From the NCBI GenBank assembly GCA_047638815.1, contig JBLIMR010000013.1, positions 1 through 59,634 on the forward strand: a DNA stretch of 59,634 bases, written 5' to 3'. Source of the DNA: JAJRRH01 sp047638815. Its GTDB lineage: Bacteria > Bacteroidota > Bacteroidia > Flavobacteriales_D > JABDKJ01. The notes below the pieces were generated by a model, which was given only the letters and a program-made list of their open reading frames with translations, searched no databases and was not told the DNA's origin. Below are positions 18,944 to 28,440 of this stretch, piece after piece. Numbering within the stretch: the stretch's first letter is position 1; every line of letters begins with the position of its first letter. The translations under genes and the position numbers were made by a program.

Positions 18944-18951
18944 CAAAGTTA
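18944..18951 (-). promoter_or_regulatory. -7 box (TAACTTTG) before tatA-gatA
   Basis: On the minus strand TAACTTTGT lies 20 bases upstream of the tatA ATG, in the 51-base gap after the EnvC-like gene, and matches TAnnTTTG. Confidence 0.45.
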
Positions 18952-18975
18952 ACAATAATATGACTAAGGATGTAT

Positions 18976-20169
18976 TCAATTCGCAATCCAAAACGATGGA
19001 TTCTCTTTTTCCATCCCCTTAGATGTTATTTTCCAGATTTCTAAGTGAGCCGTAGATTGATTCCCATCAATCTTCAAAACACCAATTTCTTGTTTTGTAT
19101 CGATAAGTTGACCCTTTTCAACGGAGACATTCTGCAGATTGGAATATACAGCCCTGTACTCTCCATGTTTTACCACTACAGCCATGCCAGATCCTGGTAT
19201 TGTTATGATTCCGCTTACTTCTCCCTCAAAAATGGCTCTTACATCACTGTTCTTCTCAGTGGCTATGTCTATTCCGTTATTCACTACTTTTATCCCAGCC
19301 ATGGTCTCATGGGCACTTGTTCCAAAAGAGCCAACGATAACACCTTTCTCCACTGGCCAAGGTAATTTCCCTTTGTTTTTGGAGAAATATTGAGATTGTA
19401 ATTTTTCCTCTGGTGTAAGACTGAAGCCTTTAGTTGTTCCTGTGGATTTGTTTTTCTTTATTTCAGCGGCCAATAATTTCTCGATGGCTTTTTGAAGATC
19501 TTTCCTATTCTTTTTTTGTTTGTCTAATTGGGCCTTTAATTTGTTTTCGTCTTTATTAATCAGAGCAAGGGCATCCTCCTTTCTTTTTTTATCCTTATCA
19601 ATGGACTTTTTTACATTAATTGCCTCAGTCAAAAGAGCTTCCTTTTCACTTTTACGTATTATCAAACCTTCGTTCTTGGTTGTAATTTGAACCTTTGTGG
19701 TAGTAATTAGATCCCCCTGATCCTTTCTGAAATTGGTTAGGTCTTTCAGAAACTGGACTCTTCTTACGGCTTGAAAAAAATCATCTGCGGCAAAAATATA
19801 CATTAGCCTATCCTGACTATTTCTGTTTTTGTAACTGAGAAATATTAATTGAGAGTATTCCTTCTTAAGTGCTTCCAAGGACTCTTCCAGATCTTTGATC
19901 TCTTGTGCGTTATCTTCTATTTCTCGTTTTATTGAGCGTACTTCTTTGTCAATGTTGTTGATTAAAGATTGTCTTAGCCTAATTTGTTTGCTTAGGGTTT
20001 TTATTTCATTACTCGTAAGGGCCTGGCTTTCTTGATTTTTAGCAATAAGTTGATTCGTTATTTTTATTTCTTTAAGAATCTGGCTTCTTTTTTTCTGTAA
20101 TGCATTTTTATCCTGTGCTAGAGTAGTGAAGCTTATTATGAGAAAAAGAAAGATCAAGAAATTTTTCAT
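18976..20169 (-). CDS. EnvC-like murein hydrolase activator (coiled coil plus degenerate LytM/M23 domain)
   Basis: 397 aa from ATG 20169, one base after the stop of the DUF4292 gene; this start gives the signal peptide MKNFLIFLFLIISFTTLAQ, while the longer frame from 20187 adds six residues. A long coiled coil covers about residues 22-245. The C-terminal LytM domain has Asn where the first zinc His should be (NNGIDIAT) and HLEIW in place of HLHxE, so zinc binding is lost. This is the hallmark of EnvC, which activates cell-division amidases under FtsEX control instead of cutting peptidoglycan itself. ftsEX and amidase genes are not in view. Confidence 0.88.
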   Translation of the reverse strand: MKNFLIFLFLIISFTTLAQDKNALQKKRSQILKEIKITNQLIAKNQESQALTSNEIKTLSKQIRLRQSLINNIDKEVRSIKREIEDNAQEIKDLEESLEALKKEYSQLIFLSYKNRNSQDRLMYIFAADDFFQAVRRVQFLKDLTNFRKDQGDLITTTKVQITTKNEGLIIRKSEKEALLTEAINVKKSIDKDKKRKEDALALINKDENKLKAQLDKQKKNRKDLQKAIEKLLAAEIKKNKSTGTTKGFSLTPEEKLQSQYFSKNKGKLPWPVEKGVIVGSFGTSAHETMAGIKVVNNGIDIATEKNSDVRAIFEGEVSGIITIPGSGMAVVVKHGEYRAVYSNLQNVSVEKGQLIDTKQEIGVLKIDGNQSTAHLEIWKITSKGMEKENPSFWIAN

Positions 20170-20170
20170 G

Positions 20171-21082
20171 TTACTTTTTATTTTCAACTTCTAATCGACT
20201 GAAATCTTTTGGAATCGTGAAGGGAAAACTCACTTTCTGATTCAATTTCAACTTACTATACTTCAGGTTGATCTTTACTGAAGATTCTTTTTCAGAGAAA
20301 ATATAATCGATTTTTCTGGGAAAGTATATACTATCTTGGAACAATTCAAAATCACTGTAATTTGCCACGATATTTCTATCGTATAATATATCAGATATTA
20401 GGGTTCTGACTGCCCTTGAATAATCTGGTGAAAGCCAATATCTCTTAATGATTAAGTCTTCTTCCACATTTTTCTTTATTGCCTTTCTGTATTTCTTTTC
20501 ATCTATTTGGAGTAAAACAGTATCCATAGTCATCACGCCACCATCTTTACCATTCAGTAACCCAACAGCTTTCCGAACCTTTCTCTTGGTTTTAGCCGTG
20601 ATCATATAATTGTCCTCTCCCTTGATGCTTTTGAATTTTTCTGTGGGGTCAAACATTAGGGCATCGGCCACAATCATTTCTTGTAAAACGCTAAAATCAA
20701 GATTGATATTTTTCTGTTCACTTAAATAATTTAGATCTCCTTTGAAATATTGATTGTTTATCTTGTCAATAAACTTGATACTATCTGGTGTAATTATAAC
20801 TCTTGCCATCTCAATGCCCAATAATGGTGAAATAGATAACCAAATCATGCTATCTTTTCTTACACGTACATTGGTTTTAAAGGACTTCTTCGATTTTCCG
20901 TCATCAATTGATGTCGATAGTTTTGTGCCGAACCAATCATAATCCAGTTGTGATTCTTCCAGATTGTCTACCAAACGGATGTTTCGTACCGCTTTTAATT
21001 TCGCTGTATCCTTATGTGCTCTACACCCAACTAATAGTGCAATAATGGATATGAAAATCAGATACCTCAAGCGATTAATCAA
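20171..21082 (-). CDS. DUF4292 family lipoprotein
   Basis: 303 aa. The signal peptide ends LLVGC (Cys20), predicting a lipid anchor. The mature part is beta-rich: KTNVRVRKDSMIWLSISPLL, then GIEMARVIITPDSIKFIDK and the DFSVLQEMIVADALMFDP region are typical of DUF4292. Size, lipobox and antiparallel pattern recall LolA/LolB-like lipoprotein carriers, but that relation is my inference and needs structure comparison. Its start overlaps the stop of the TPR lipoprotein gene by 8 bases, and the EnvC-like gene starts 1 base after its stop, so all three are translationally linked. Confidence 0.85.
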   Translation of the reverse strand: MINRLRYLIFISIIALLVGCRAHKDTAKLKAVRNIRLVDNLEESQLDYDWFGTKLSTSIDDGKSKKSFKTNVRVRKDSMIWLSISPLLGIEMARVIITPDSIKFIDKINNQYFKGDLNYLSEQKNINLDFSVLQEMIVADALMFDPTEKFKSIKGEDNYMITAKTKRKVRKAVGLLNGKDGGVMTMDTVLLQIDEKKYRKAIKKNVEEDLIIKRYWLSPDYSRAVRTLISDILYDRNIVANYSDFELFQDSIYFPRKIDYIFSEKESSVKINLKYSKLKLNQKVSFPFTIPKDFSRLEVENKK

Positions 21083-22808
21083 TAAGATTTTTAGTGGATA
21101 TTTTCTCCAAGAGATTGTCTGAGAAATCCCCTTTGTCCTTGGCCTTTTTCCAGTTTTCTAATGCTAAGTCCTTTTCCCCTAACTGGAATAAAACATCGCC
21201 AAAATGCTCTAGCACTTCGCCACTTTCATTACCTCCATTATCTATGGCCTTTTGAAGCCAAATTTTTGATTCTGAATATTTTCCACTAGCATATAGAACC
21301 CAGCCAAAGGTGTCTTGAAACGATGTGCTATTTGGTTCCAATTCATTGGCAAGTCGAGCCATGTTTTCAGCTAGTTCGAGTTTTTGTTTTCTTATTGCCA
21401 AATAATAGCTGTAGTTATTAAGTACAAAAGCGTTATTAGGATTTATTTTTAGCGATTTGTCAAAGTAATTGTCAGACTCTTTGTGTTTATTGAGCTCGTG
21501 ATAATTATCACCCAACGCACTATAAAACTCTGCTTCTAGTTGGACGTCATTAACGATCATTTCTTTACCAGACAGGAGACTTTCTAGGGCCTTATTATAC
21601 TCCTCGTTTTGACCATTTGCAATACCATTGTAATAATAAAACATTGGAGCCATCGGGAAATATTCGAGCGCTAATTCTGAATCGGAAATTAGCAGATTCA
21701 TATCATTTAACTGGGCATCTAAAGCAATGAGTTGACTCCAAACTGCGATTTTTGAAGGATCCAATTCACTAGCTTTCTTAAAGGCATCTCTAGCCTCTTT
21801 AACCTTCCCATCTTGCAAAAGAAAATCGCCACTTATGGCATGACTCTTTGCTTCTTCTGGATGGGTTTTTTTCAAGAGATTAATAAGTTGATAGGCATTG
21901 TCCAATTCCGTGGGATCTTGCGCTACCAATTCATAATAGCGTAGTAAAATTTCCATCTTTGTATCAATGTCAATTTGGACATTATCAAATGCTTCCCGTA
22001 AAGTTTCATTCGCTTTTTCCTTATCTCCTTTTTTATAATAAAAATCGTAGAGATATAGTTTTACTAATCCATTATTGGGATCGAGCTCTTCAACTTTTGC
22101 CAGATTCTCCATCACCTTTTCATCGTTATTCTCAAACTCGTAAATACTAGCCATCATGTTGTAGTATCGAGATTCCTGAGGATCGTTGTCGATAAGTTTT
22201 TGCACTTCTTTTCTTGCGAGCTCAGGCTTCTTAAGGTCTAGATACAAGGACTGCTTTTCGAAAATTATGTCTTCGTTAAACCCTGTCTTTTTTTCGATTT
22301 CATTCAGAGCATCTATGGCATCTTCGAAATTACCCAATTGCATCCGAATACTAGCTAGGTCGTAATTAAACTCGAAATTATCTTCGTCTGACTTTATCAG
22401 ATCCATGTATACCTTCTCTGCAATTCCAAACCTATTAGTCCTAGCGTAAAGTTGTCCTTTCAGAACTTTATACCAAGTATTACTTGGGTCTAATAAAGTT
22501 GCCTTTTCTACCTTTTTGATTGCGGAATCATACTCGCCTTTTCTCTCCAACATCATTGCTTGATCAAACAAGGACGCATGGTGGTTAGGATCTATTTCCA
22601 AAACCCTATCAAGCAGGCTCATTGCTTGGTCGAAATTTCCAATATTCTTTTGGGTCTGAGCATCTATAAACATGCCCTTCATTTTAAGAAATGTAGGTTC
22701 GTCTATCGTTATGGTACTCTCCGTTTTGTCAGAAATAGCACCAATGTTTTTAGAGCCATTGCAGCCAATTAAAAGAATACTGATTATTATGTAGAGAAAT
22801 ACTTTCAA
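21075..22808 (-). CDS. TPR-repeat lipoprotein
   Basis: 577 aa. Lipobox ILLIGC gives Cys16 as the lipidated residue. From about residue 45 to the end the protein is built of tetratricopeptide repeats, for example FDQAMSLLDRVLEIDPNHHA, YDSAIKKVEKATLLDPSNTW and ESDNYFDKSLKINPNNAFVL. Such proteins act as scaffolds. The fixed linkage to DUF4292 and EnvC-like genes on the same strand suggests a scaffold role in envelope or cell-wall assembly, but no partner is identified. Confidence 0.85.
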   Translation of the reverse strand: MKVFLYIIISILLIGCNGSKNIGAISDKTESTITIDEPTFLKMKGMFIDAQTQKNIGNFDQAMSLLDRVLEIDPNHHASLFDQAMMLERKGEYDSAIKKVEKATLLDPSNTWYKVLKGQLYARTNRFGIAEKVYMDLIKSDEDNFEFNYDLASIRMQLGNFEDAIDALNEIEKKTGFNEDIIFEKQSLYLDLKKPELARKEVQKLIDNDPQESRYYNMMASIYEFENNDEKVMENLAKVEELDPNNGLVKLYLYDFYYKKGDKEKANETLREAFDNVQIDIDTKMEILLRYYELVAQDPTELDNAYQLINLLKKTHPEEAKSHAISGDFLLQDGKVKEARDAFKKASELDPSKIAVWSQLIALDAQLNDMNLLISDSELALEYFPMAPMFYYYNGIANGQNEEYNKALESLLSGKEMIVNDVQLEAEFYSALGDNYHELNKHKESDNYFDKSLKINPNNAFVLNNYSYYLAIRKQKLELAENMARLANELEPNSTSFQDTFGWVLYASGKYSESKIWLQKAIDNGGNESGEVLEHFGDVLFQLGEKDLALENWKKAKDKGDFSDNLLEKISTKNLID

Positions 22809-22934
22809 TCAATTTTATTTACCAGTTATTAAAAAAACTTACACACTGTATTCTTGTCAAACGGATTCTTACAAAAATTGACAATCCATCAAAGTTATAA
22901 GATCCATTAAGGTAATTTTGTGTTGAATCACTTA

Positions 22935-23369
22935 TTACTTAACGCCAGTATGTCCAAAACCACCAGCTCCTCTTACTGTTTCATCAAGTGAGTCAACAAC
23001 CTCCCATTCTATCTTTTCATACCTAGCGATTACCATTTGCGCAACTCTCTCACCATCGTCCACAGTGATGTCCTCCCTTGAGAGGTTAACAAGTATTACT
23101 TTTATCTCACCTCTGTAGTCTGCATCAATAGTCCCAGGAGAATTCAAGACCGTTAAACCTTTCTTAAACGCAAGACCACTTCTTGGTCTTACTTGTGCCT
23201 CTGTACCTTCTACGAGAGCTATATGTATTCCCGTAGGAATCAAAATTCGTTCCAAAGACTTTATTGTAACCGGGCCATCAAGGTTAGCTCTAAGATCCAT
23301 CCCTGCAGAAAGAATGGTAGAGTATGATGGGATTTCATGTTTTGAAGTTGACTTTATGCTTATCTTCAT
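22935..23369 (-). CDS. dut: Deoxyuridine 5'-triphosphate nucleotidohydrolase (dUTPase)
   Basis: 144 aa trimeric dUTPase. It hydrolyses dUTP to dUMP, keeping uracil out of DNA and feeding dTMP synthesis. All five motifs are visible: AGMDLRAN, PRSGLA, GTIDADYRGEI (with the catalytic Asp), GERVAQMVI, and the flexible C-terminal RGAGGFGHTG. It lies 126 bases upstream of the TPR lipoprotein gene on the same strand and may lead that operon. Confidence 0.96.
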   Translation of the reverse strand: MKISIKSTSKHEIPSYSTILSAGMDLRANLDGPVTIKSLERILIPTGIHIALVEGTEAQVRPRSGLAFKKGLTVLNSPGTIDADYRGEIKVILVNLSREDITVDDGERVAQMVIARYEKIEWEVVDSLDETVRGAGGFGHTGVK

Positions 23370-23453
23370 TTGTGTTTAATGATTTGAATTATTCGCTCAA
23401 CCAGCTTATGTCCAGTTTTCTTTAAAAGCGAAGATATTTATAAAAAACTGATT

Positions 23454-25388
23454 CTAGTTGACCGTTAATGTATCTTTTATGGTCATGTGTTTTTCCAAGA
23501 ACACTTCCATGGCTTCATAAAACTCGAAACGATTTTCTTCATTGTGAAAACCATGACCTTCATTTTCTTTAACCAAATATTCTACATGCACGCCTCTCGC
23601 CTTTAAGGCCTCAACCATTTGATCTGATTCTGCTATATTGACCCTTGGGTCATTTGCGCCTTGAGCAATAAAAAGTGGAGCAGAAATTTTGTCGGCATTC
23701 AATGCTGGTGATGTTTGTTCCAATCTTTCCTTGTCGTTTTCTGGATGGCCCACCATTTCGTGTAACATGGCAAGATATTGCTCCCAATAAGGAGGAATAG
23801 AGTTCATAAATGTGAAGAGGTTTGATACCCCAACATAATCAACTCCACATGCATAAAGGTCAGGAGTATATGCCAATCCAGCCAATGTTGCATAGCCTCC
23901 ATAACTTCCCCCGTAGATGGCAATTCTGTTTTTATCAGCAATACCTTCGTCAATAAGCCATTGGACACCATCAGTGATGTCATCCTGCATTGACAAGCCC
24001 CACTGACCAAATGATTTTTCCCAGAACTCCTTACCATAGCCCGTTGAGCCTCTAAAGTTAACCTGAAGAACTGCATACCCTCGATTGGCCAAGAATTGTA
24101 CTTCAGGATTGAATCCCCATGAATCTCTAGCCCAGGGTCCGCCATGTGGATTTACCAATAAGGGAAGGTTTTTAGCATTCTTTCTATTATAACCCAATGG
24201 TAAGGTTAGATAACCATGAATGTTTACACTATCTCGAGAGGTGTAGTTTATTGGTAACATGTTTGCCATTTTGGTTTCATCTATCCACGGAGATAATGAT
24301 TCGATGTGGTTTAAAAACTTTTTATCCCAATCCAAAAAGTAATAATCTCCTCTTGTTTTATCACTATAAGTTCGGACAATGAACTTGTTTTCATCCTTAT
24401 TTTTAGAAGTGATCGCAATTTCAACATCTGGCAATTCGTTTATTAGAAATTCATAGATACTTTTGGTTGAGGCATCAAAAAAGTGTCGTTCTTGTTTCCA
24501 GCCTGTATAGCTTGCTGTTGTCAGTTTCTCATCTTTTTTTGAATAAGCTAAACCACTGATGTCATAATCTTTATTGCTGAAGAGTTGTTCTTTTTCTTTA
24601 CCAGTATTTGGATCGAATATGACAATAGATAATTTATCTCTTCCCAAGTTAGAAAGGGCAAACACGTCCTTATTGTCAAACGTGAAGAAGAGCGGGCTAA
24701 GTGTATTTTTAAAATTTGTGTTCAAGATTTCCTTGAATTCATCATCTTCAGTTTCTCTATAAAGAATGCCTGTGTTCACCCCATCGGTAGTGCTTGCCAT
24801 GCGAAGTTTGCCATCATGATCCGTAATCCAACCTGAAATGCTTCCAGGGTTTTCGTACAGCAACTTTAGTTCACCAGATTTTATGTTCAGTCTGTATGGA
24901 TCAAAAACCTGAGCGGTTCTTTTGTTTAATCCAACAATGATTTCATCTTCATCATCATCAAGTTTGTCAATAATTTGAGTTCTTACGCCATCAAAATCAG
25001 TAAGTCCAATTAAATTAGTCCCATCGGGGTTTATCCCAAACAACTTGAAATTTTCATCCCCACCAGTATCTTTAAGGAATAAGATTCTATCGTCATTCGC
25101 CCACATGTATCCAGAAATATCTCGATCCGTTTCAAAAGTTATTTGATTGGCATTTTCAGTATCAATATTCTGTATATGAATGTTCATCCTATTATTTACT
25201 GGCGCTAAGTATGAATAATATTCTCCGTTCGGAGAAATGGAGAACATGCTTTTTTGAGGGTTTTTGAAAAAATCTTCAAGGGTAATTTTCTCTGCTTTTA
25301 TCATTTCTTTAACTTCTTTATCGGATTTACACGAGATCAGAATCACTAAAAGCACGATTATATAGGTCTGCAATTTCAGAGAATTCAT
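23454..25388 (-). CDS. S9 family prolyl oligopeptidase-type peptidase, lipoprotein
   Basis: 644 aa from ATG 25388, which yields a lipoprotein signal peptide ending VILISC (Cys20); the longer frame from 25436 puts 16 charged residues before it and is unlikely. Residues about 40-380 form a WD40-like beta-propeller. The C-terminal alpha/beta hydrolase has Ser495 (GGSYGGYA), Asp580 (GANDPRVN) and His612 (EGHGFHNEEN). The family cleaves short peptides, often after proline or as dipeptidyl/acyl-aminoacyl peptidases; exact specificity cannot be told. The promoter core TAAATTTG lies 25 bases upstream. Divergent from tsaE. Confidence 0.92.
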   Translation of the reverse strand: MNSLKLQTYIIVLLVILISCKSDKEVKEMIKAEKITLEDFFKNPQKSMFSISPNGEYYSYLAPVNNRMNIHIQNIDTENANQITFETDRDISGYMWANDDRILFLKDTGGDENFKLFGINPDGTNLIGLTDFDGVRTQIIDKLDDDEDEIIVGLNKRTAQVFDPYRLNIKSGELKLLYENPGSISGWITDHDGKLRMASTTDGVNTGILYRETEDDEFKEILNTNFKNTLSPLFFTFDNKDVFALSNLGRDKLSIVIFDPNTGKEKEQLFSNKDYDISGLAYSKKDEKLTTASYTGWKQERHFFDASTKSIYEFLINELPDVEIAITSKNKDENKFIVRTYSDKTRGDYYFLDWDKKFLNHIESLSPWIDETKMANMLPINYTSRDSVNIHGYLTLPLGYNRKNAKNLPLLVNPHGGPWARDSWGFNPEVQFLANRGYAVLQVNFRGSTGYGKEFWEKSFGQWGLSMQDDITDGVQWLIDEGIADKNRIAIYGGSYGGYATLAGLAYTPDLYACGVDYVGVSNLFTFMNSIPPYWEQYLAMLHEMVGHPENDKERLEQTSPALNADKISAPLFIAQGANDPRVNIAESDQMVEALKARGVHVEYLVKENEGHGFHNEENRFEFYEAMEVFLEKHMTIKDTLTVN

Positions 25389-25412
25389 TAATTTTCGATC
25401 TTTTTTGAGATG

Positions 25413-25420
25413 CAAATTTA
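25413..25420 (-). promoter_or_regulatory. -7 box (TAAATTTG) for the S9 peptidase gene
   Basis: Minus-strand TAAATTTGC matches TAnnTTTG and lies 25 bases before the ATG at 25388. It supports the shorter start, since an ATG at 25436 would be upstream of it. Confidence 0.5.
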
Positions 25421-25482
25421 ACGCAAAGAATTTCAAATGTTGATTTAGATTTGAACAAACAGAATCTATGGCAAATAGAAAC

Positions 25483-25490
25483 TAACTTTG
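25483..25490 (+). promoter_or_regulatory. -7 box (TAACTTTG) for tsaE
   Basis: TAACTTTGC is an exact match to TAnnTTTG and lies 22 bases before the tsaE ATG at 25513. With the minus-strand box at 25413-25420 it defines a divergent promoter region. Confidence 0.5.
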
Positions 25491-25512
25491 CGCTTCGTTT
25501 AAACAGAAATGT

Positions 25513-25953
25513 ATGAAAAGGACAAAATTTATTGTGCCTAATGACTTAGTGTCCTTGAAAGATAATTTGAAGCCACTAACAGGACTTATTTTTGAGTTAT
25601 CTAAAACCAATTCTATTTTTTTATTGAATGGAGAAATGGGGTCTGGTAAAACCACTCTGATGGTTGAAATAGGCAGACACTTTTCTATTTCCGATCCCAT
25701 TAGTAGTCCAACTTTTTCTATTGTTAATGAGTATGAAACTCACAATGGCACCTTGGTCTATCATTTCGATCTATATAGACTTAAAGATGAGGAAGAGCTC
25801 TATGATATTGGATTCGAAGATTACCTAAACAAAGAGGCATTAGTTTTCATTGAGTGGCCTGTAGTAGCTAAGAATTTTTTGCCAGATAATGCCGTTAGCA
25901 TACAAATTGAACAAGTTCTTAATGGAAGGGAAATTATCGTGCAACATCAATAA
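25513..25953 (+). CDS. tsaE: tRNA threonylcarbamoyladenosine biosynthesis ATPase TsaE
   Basis: 146 aa. The Walker A loop GEMGSGKTT is at about residues 40-48, followed by the family motifs SSPTFSIVNEYE, VYHFDLYRL and the acidic FIEWP. TsaE drives the TsaB-TsaD complex in forming t6A37 in ANN-decoding tRNAs. Divergent from the S9 peptidase gene and followed by ald, the usual tsaE-ald order in Bacteroidota. Confidence 0.95.
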   Translation: MKRTKFIVPNDLVSLKDNLKPLTGLIFELSKTNSIFLLNGEMGSGKTTLMVEIGRHFSISDPISSPTFSIVNEYETHNGTLVYHFDLYRLKDEEELYDIGFEDYLNKEALVFIEWPVVAKNFLPDNAVSIQIEQVLNGREIIVQHQ

Positions 25954-26049
25954 ATTAATTAGAATATTTATTTGAATGTTACTGCGCACGCGATTGTCAG
26001 TTTATTTTCACTACCTTTATTCTAGCAAGTTATCAAGGGAAATTGACAG

Positions 26050-27267
26050 ATGTTGACAAGTAAGGAAACAACCAAACTATTAGCCAAGGAGGCACTTCTA
26101 TCTCCTCAAGAGGAGACTTTAGAAATCAGAAGAAGAAAGCAGAATTTGTTCATTGGGGTCCCAAAGGAGATTTCAATGCAAGAAAATCGAGTTGCTTTAA
26201 CTCCAGATGCAGTGACTTTGTTGGTGAACAATGGTCACCAAATACGGGTCCAGAAGGATGCAGGTAAAAAAGCCAATTTTACAGATAACGATTATAGTGA
26301 AGCTGGGGCAGAAATTTGCTCTTTGAGTGAAGTGTTTAAGGCAGACTTTATTGTTAAAGTAGAGCCACCAGTGGATAGAGAGATTGAATTGATGTTCCCA
26401 GGACAAACTTTGATGTCTGCGTTGCAACTGACTGTGCATCCCAAAGAGACCCTAAAAAAACTTATTCAAAAGAAAATCACAGCGCTCGCTTGGGATTTCA
26501 TTAAAGATGAGGAAGGCACATATCCAGTAGTTAGAATCATGAGTGAAATAGCAGGGAACACTGCTATTCTTATTGCGGCTGAGCATCTTAGTAATACCAA
26601 TGATGGACTTGGGGTCATGCTAGGCGGGATAGCTGGAATACCATCTAGTGAGGTTGTTATTATTGGAGCAGGTACGGTTGGTGAATATGCGGCTCGTGCT
26701 GCAATTGGACTTGGGGCTACGGTAAAAGTGTTCGATAATTCAATTAGTAGACTTAGGAGAATTCAAAGCAAGTTGGGGCAAAGAGTTTACACCTCGATAA
26801 TGGCTCCAACAACTTTGTCAGAATGTTTGCAAACAGCAGATGTAGCAATAGGTGCGTTAAGAACTCCAAAAAGAAGAACTCCAGTTATTGTGACGGAAGA
26901 AATGGTGCAGGGTATGAAATCTGGATCAGTTATAGTGGATGTCAGTATAGATAGAGGGGGATGTTTTGAAACCTCTAGAATTACAACGCATAATGATCCA
27001 ATTTATAAGGTACATGATGTGGTGCACTATTGTGTTCCAAATATTGCATCAAGAGTTTCAAGGACTGCATCTTATGCTTTAAGTCAAATATTCGCACCGT
27101 TGCTTTTAGAAATGGGTGAAATGGGAGGCGTTTCAAGTTTAATTAAAATCAATCCGGGATTTAGAAACGGGACATATATTTACAAAGGCATTCTTACTAA
27201 CCAATTATTGGGAGAGGCCTTTGATTTAAGATACAAAGACATTGAACTTTTAGTCGCAGGCCTGTAA
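26050..27267 (+). CDS. ald: Alanine dehydrogenase
   Basis: 405 aa, about 35 residues longer at the N-terminus than the classic 371-aa enzyme, as usual for Bacteroidota. It interconverts L-alanine and pyruvate plus ammonia with NAD. Visible motifs are GVPKEISMQENRVALTPD, the substrate-side LQLTVHP (His), the dinucleotide loop GAGTVGEYAA in the Rossmann domain, and SIDRGGCFET. It is followed by a one-base overlap (TAATG) with the next small gene. Confidence 0.95.
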   Translation: MLTSKETTKLLAKEALLSPQEETLEIRRRKQNLFIGVPKEISMQENRVALTPDAVTLLVNNGHQIRVQKDAGKKANFTDNDYSEAGAEICSLSEVFKADFIVKVEPPVDREIELMFPGQTLMSALQLTVHPKETLKKLIQKKITALAWDFIKDEEGTYPVVRIMSEIAGNTAILIAAEHLSNTNDGLGVMLGGIAGIPSSEVVIIGAGTVGEYAARAAIGLGATVKVFDNSISRLRRIQSKLGQRVYTSIMAPTTLSECLQTADVAIGALRTPKRRTPVIVTEEMVQGMKSGSVIVDVSIDRGGCFETSRITTHNDPIYKVHDVVHYCVPNIASRVSRTASYALSQIFAPLLLEMGEMGGVSSLIKINPGFRNGTYIYKGILTNQLLGEAFDLRYKDIELLVAGL

Positions 27268-27653
27268 TGAGTTTTTTTCAAAGATTTAAAAGATATTTAA
27301 TCGGAGTTGCCATAGGTGTTGTGCTATCTGGCGTATTTTTCAAAGAGCGTCTTAGTGTTTTCACCTCTTGGCTACCTGAAAATGTTATAAAAAACACACT
27401 TAAAGATGCAAACTTATTAATCTCAAAAAAAGCCAATTGTCAATTGGATGCATATCAATTGGAGGAAAAAATAGTTGACGAGGTTTTGGATAACGGGGAT
27501 GTTGATTTTAGTCAAAGTCAAGTTGATGTTAAGCCATACGAATACATCATTATTACTAACGATAATAAGTACAATTTTAGATTCAAAGTTGAGCGTGACA
27601 AGAATGAGCTTTTAGAGATAATAGGATTGAAAGAAACCACAGAATGTGACTAA
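27267..27653 (+). CDS. Hypothetical single-pass membrane protein downstream of ald
   Basis: 128 aa. A basic N-terminus (FQRFKRY) precedes one transmembrane helix (about residues 11-25, GVAIGVVLSGVFF). The rest is soluble, with a central acidic helix containing a CQLDAYQLEEKIVDEVLDNG segment and a beta pair YEYIIITNDN / YNFRFKVERD, ending in Cys-Asp. It is translationally coupled to ald through TAATG and converges with the GT2 gene only 3 bases away. The DUF4258-like C-terminal feel is only an impression; no family is assigned. Confidence 0.75.
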   Translation: MSFFQRFKRYLIGVAIGVVLSGVFFKERLSVFTSWLPENVIKNTLKDANLLISKKANCQLDAYQLEEKIVDEVLDNGDVDFSQSQVDVKPYEYIIITNDNKYNFRFKVERDKNELLEIIGLKETTECD

Positions 27654-27656
27654 GAT

Positions 27657-28409
27657 TTAATCCTGTACAGATGAGCGATATCTGCGCTTTATTTTTAACA
27701 TCTCAGAGAACATATGAAAGAAGTAAGACATTTTCACTTTAGAGTCTCCAGGATCAACGTATCTTTTTAAAGGAATTTCTAGCATTTTTTCTGAACCATT
27801 TTTTCTGTCGTACTTGATTAAAATCCTGAAAAACAGTTCAACATCAAACAACCAGGTAGATACAAAGGGTTGCTCAAATAGTGTCTTGATTAGTTTTCGG
27901 TCAAAAACCTTACATCCACATTGAGTATCATAAACTTTTATTTCTAGTAACTCCGAAATAAGTGTTGCAAATACTCGACTTATAAAAAATCGAACACGGG
28001 ACCTTTTTATCTCCGATCCTAGTTTTAATATTCTGGAAGCGCAACAGAATTCTATAGATTCGTTTAAGTGACTTTTCATAGCAAGACACTCTTCTAATGA
28101 TACTGCTAAATCTGCATCAAGATAGGCATAGTAATCCGTTCGCACATGTTCTTCACAGTACATTGCGCCTCTCCGGATGGCTTCTGCTTTACCAACATTA
28201 ATACTGTCATGCGAGATGTGAATTTGCTGGAGGAATTTCTTTTGCAAGGATACTAGAGTCTCTAAAGTATTGTCTTTTGATCCATCATTCACAAAACACA
28301 AGTAAACCTCTGGATGCGCTGCGATGAAATCAGTGTATTCCTTCATTCTAAAATTTGCCCCCTCGTTATAACAAGGTATTATGATGCAAATGTTAGGGTT
28401 CAGGGACAT
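27657..28409 (-). CDS. Family 2 glycosyltransferase, dolichyl-phosphate-glucose-synthase-like
   Basis: 250 aa, no membrane helices. GT-A fold motifs are IIPCYNEG at the N-terminus, VNDGSKDNT, NVGKAEAIRRGA, the DxD motif in YLDADLA, and the DTQCGCKVFDR region that is typical of the ALG5/polyprenyl-phosphate glucosyltransferase branch. It likely transfers a sugar from a nucleotide sugar to a polyprenyl phosphate carrier at the inner membrane; the sugar is not determinable. It lies 31 bases after fabD on the same strand. Confidence 0.87.
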   Translation of the reverse strand: MSLNPNICIIIPCYNEGANFRMKEYTDFIAAHPEVYLCFVNDGSKDNTLETLVSLQKKFLQQIHISHDSINVGKAEAIRRGAMYCEEHVRTDYYAYLDADLAVSLEECLAMKSHLNESIEFCCASRILKLGSEIKRSRVRFFISRVFATLISELLEIKVYDTQCGCKVFDRKLIKTLFEQPFVSTWLFDVELFFRILIKYDRKNGSEKMLEIPLKRYVDPGDSKVKMSYFFHMFSEMLKIKRRYRSSVQD

Positions 28410-28440
28410 TAATTGGGAGGTAGATTAAATTCGAATCGTA

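Noticed and set aside
18976..19400. Active M23 peptidase call for the EnvC-like protein
   Set aside because: Asn replaces the first zinc His and the HxH motif is HLE.
25389..25436. Upstream ATG for the S9 peptidase
   Set aside because: It lies upstream of the promoter core and would bury the lipoprotein signal peptide.
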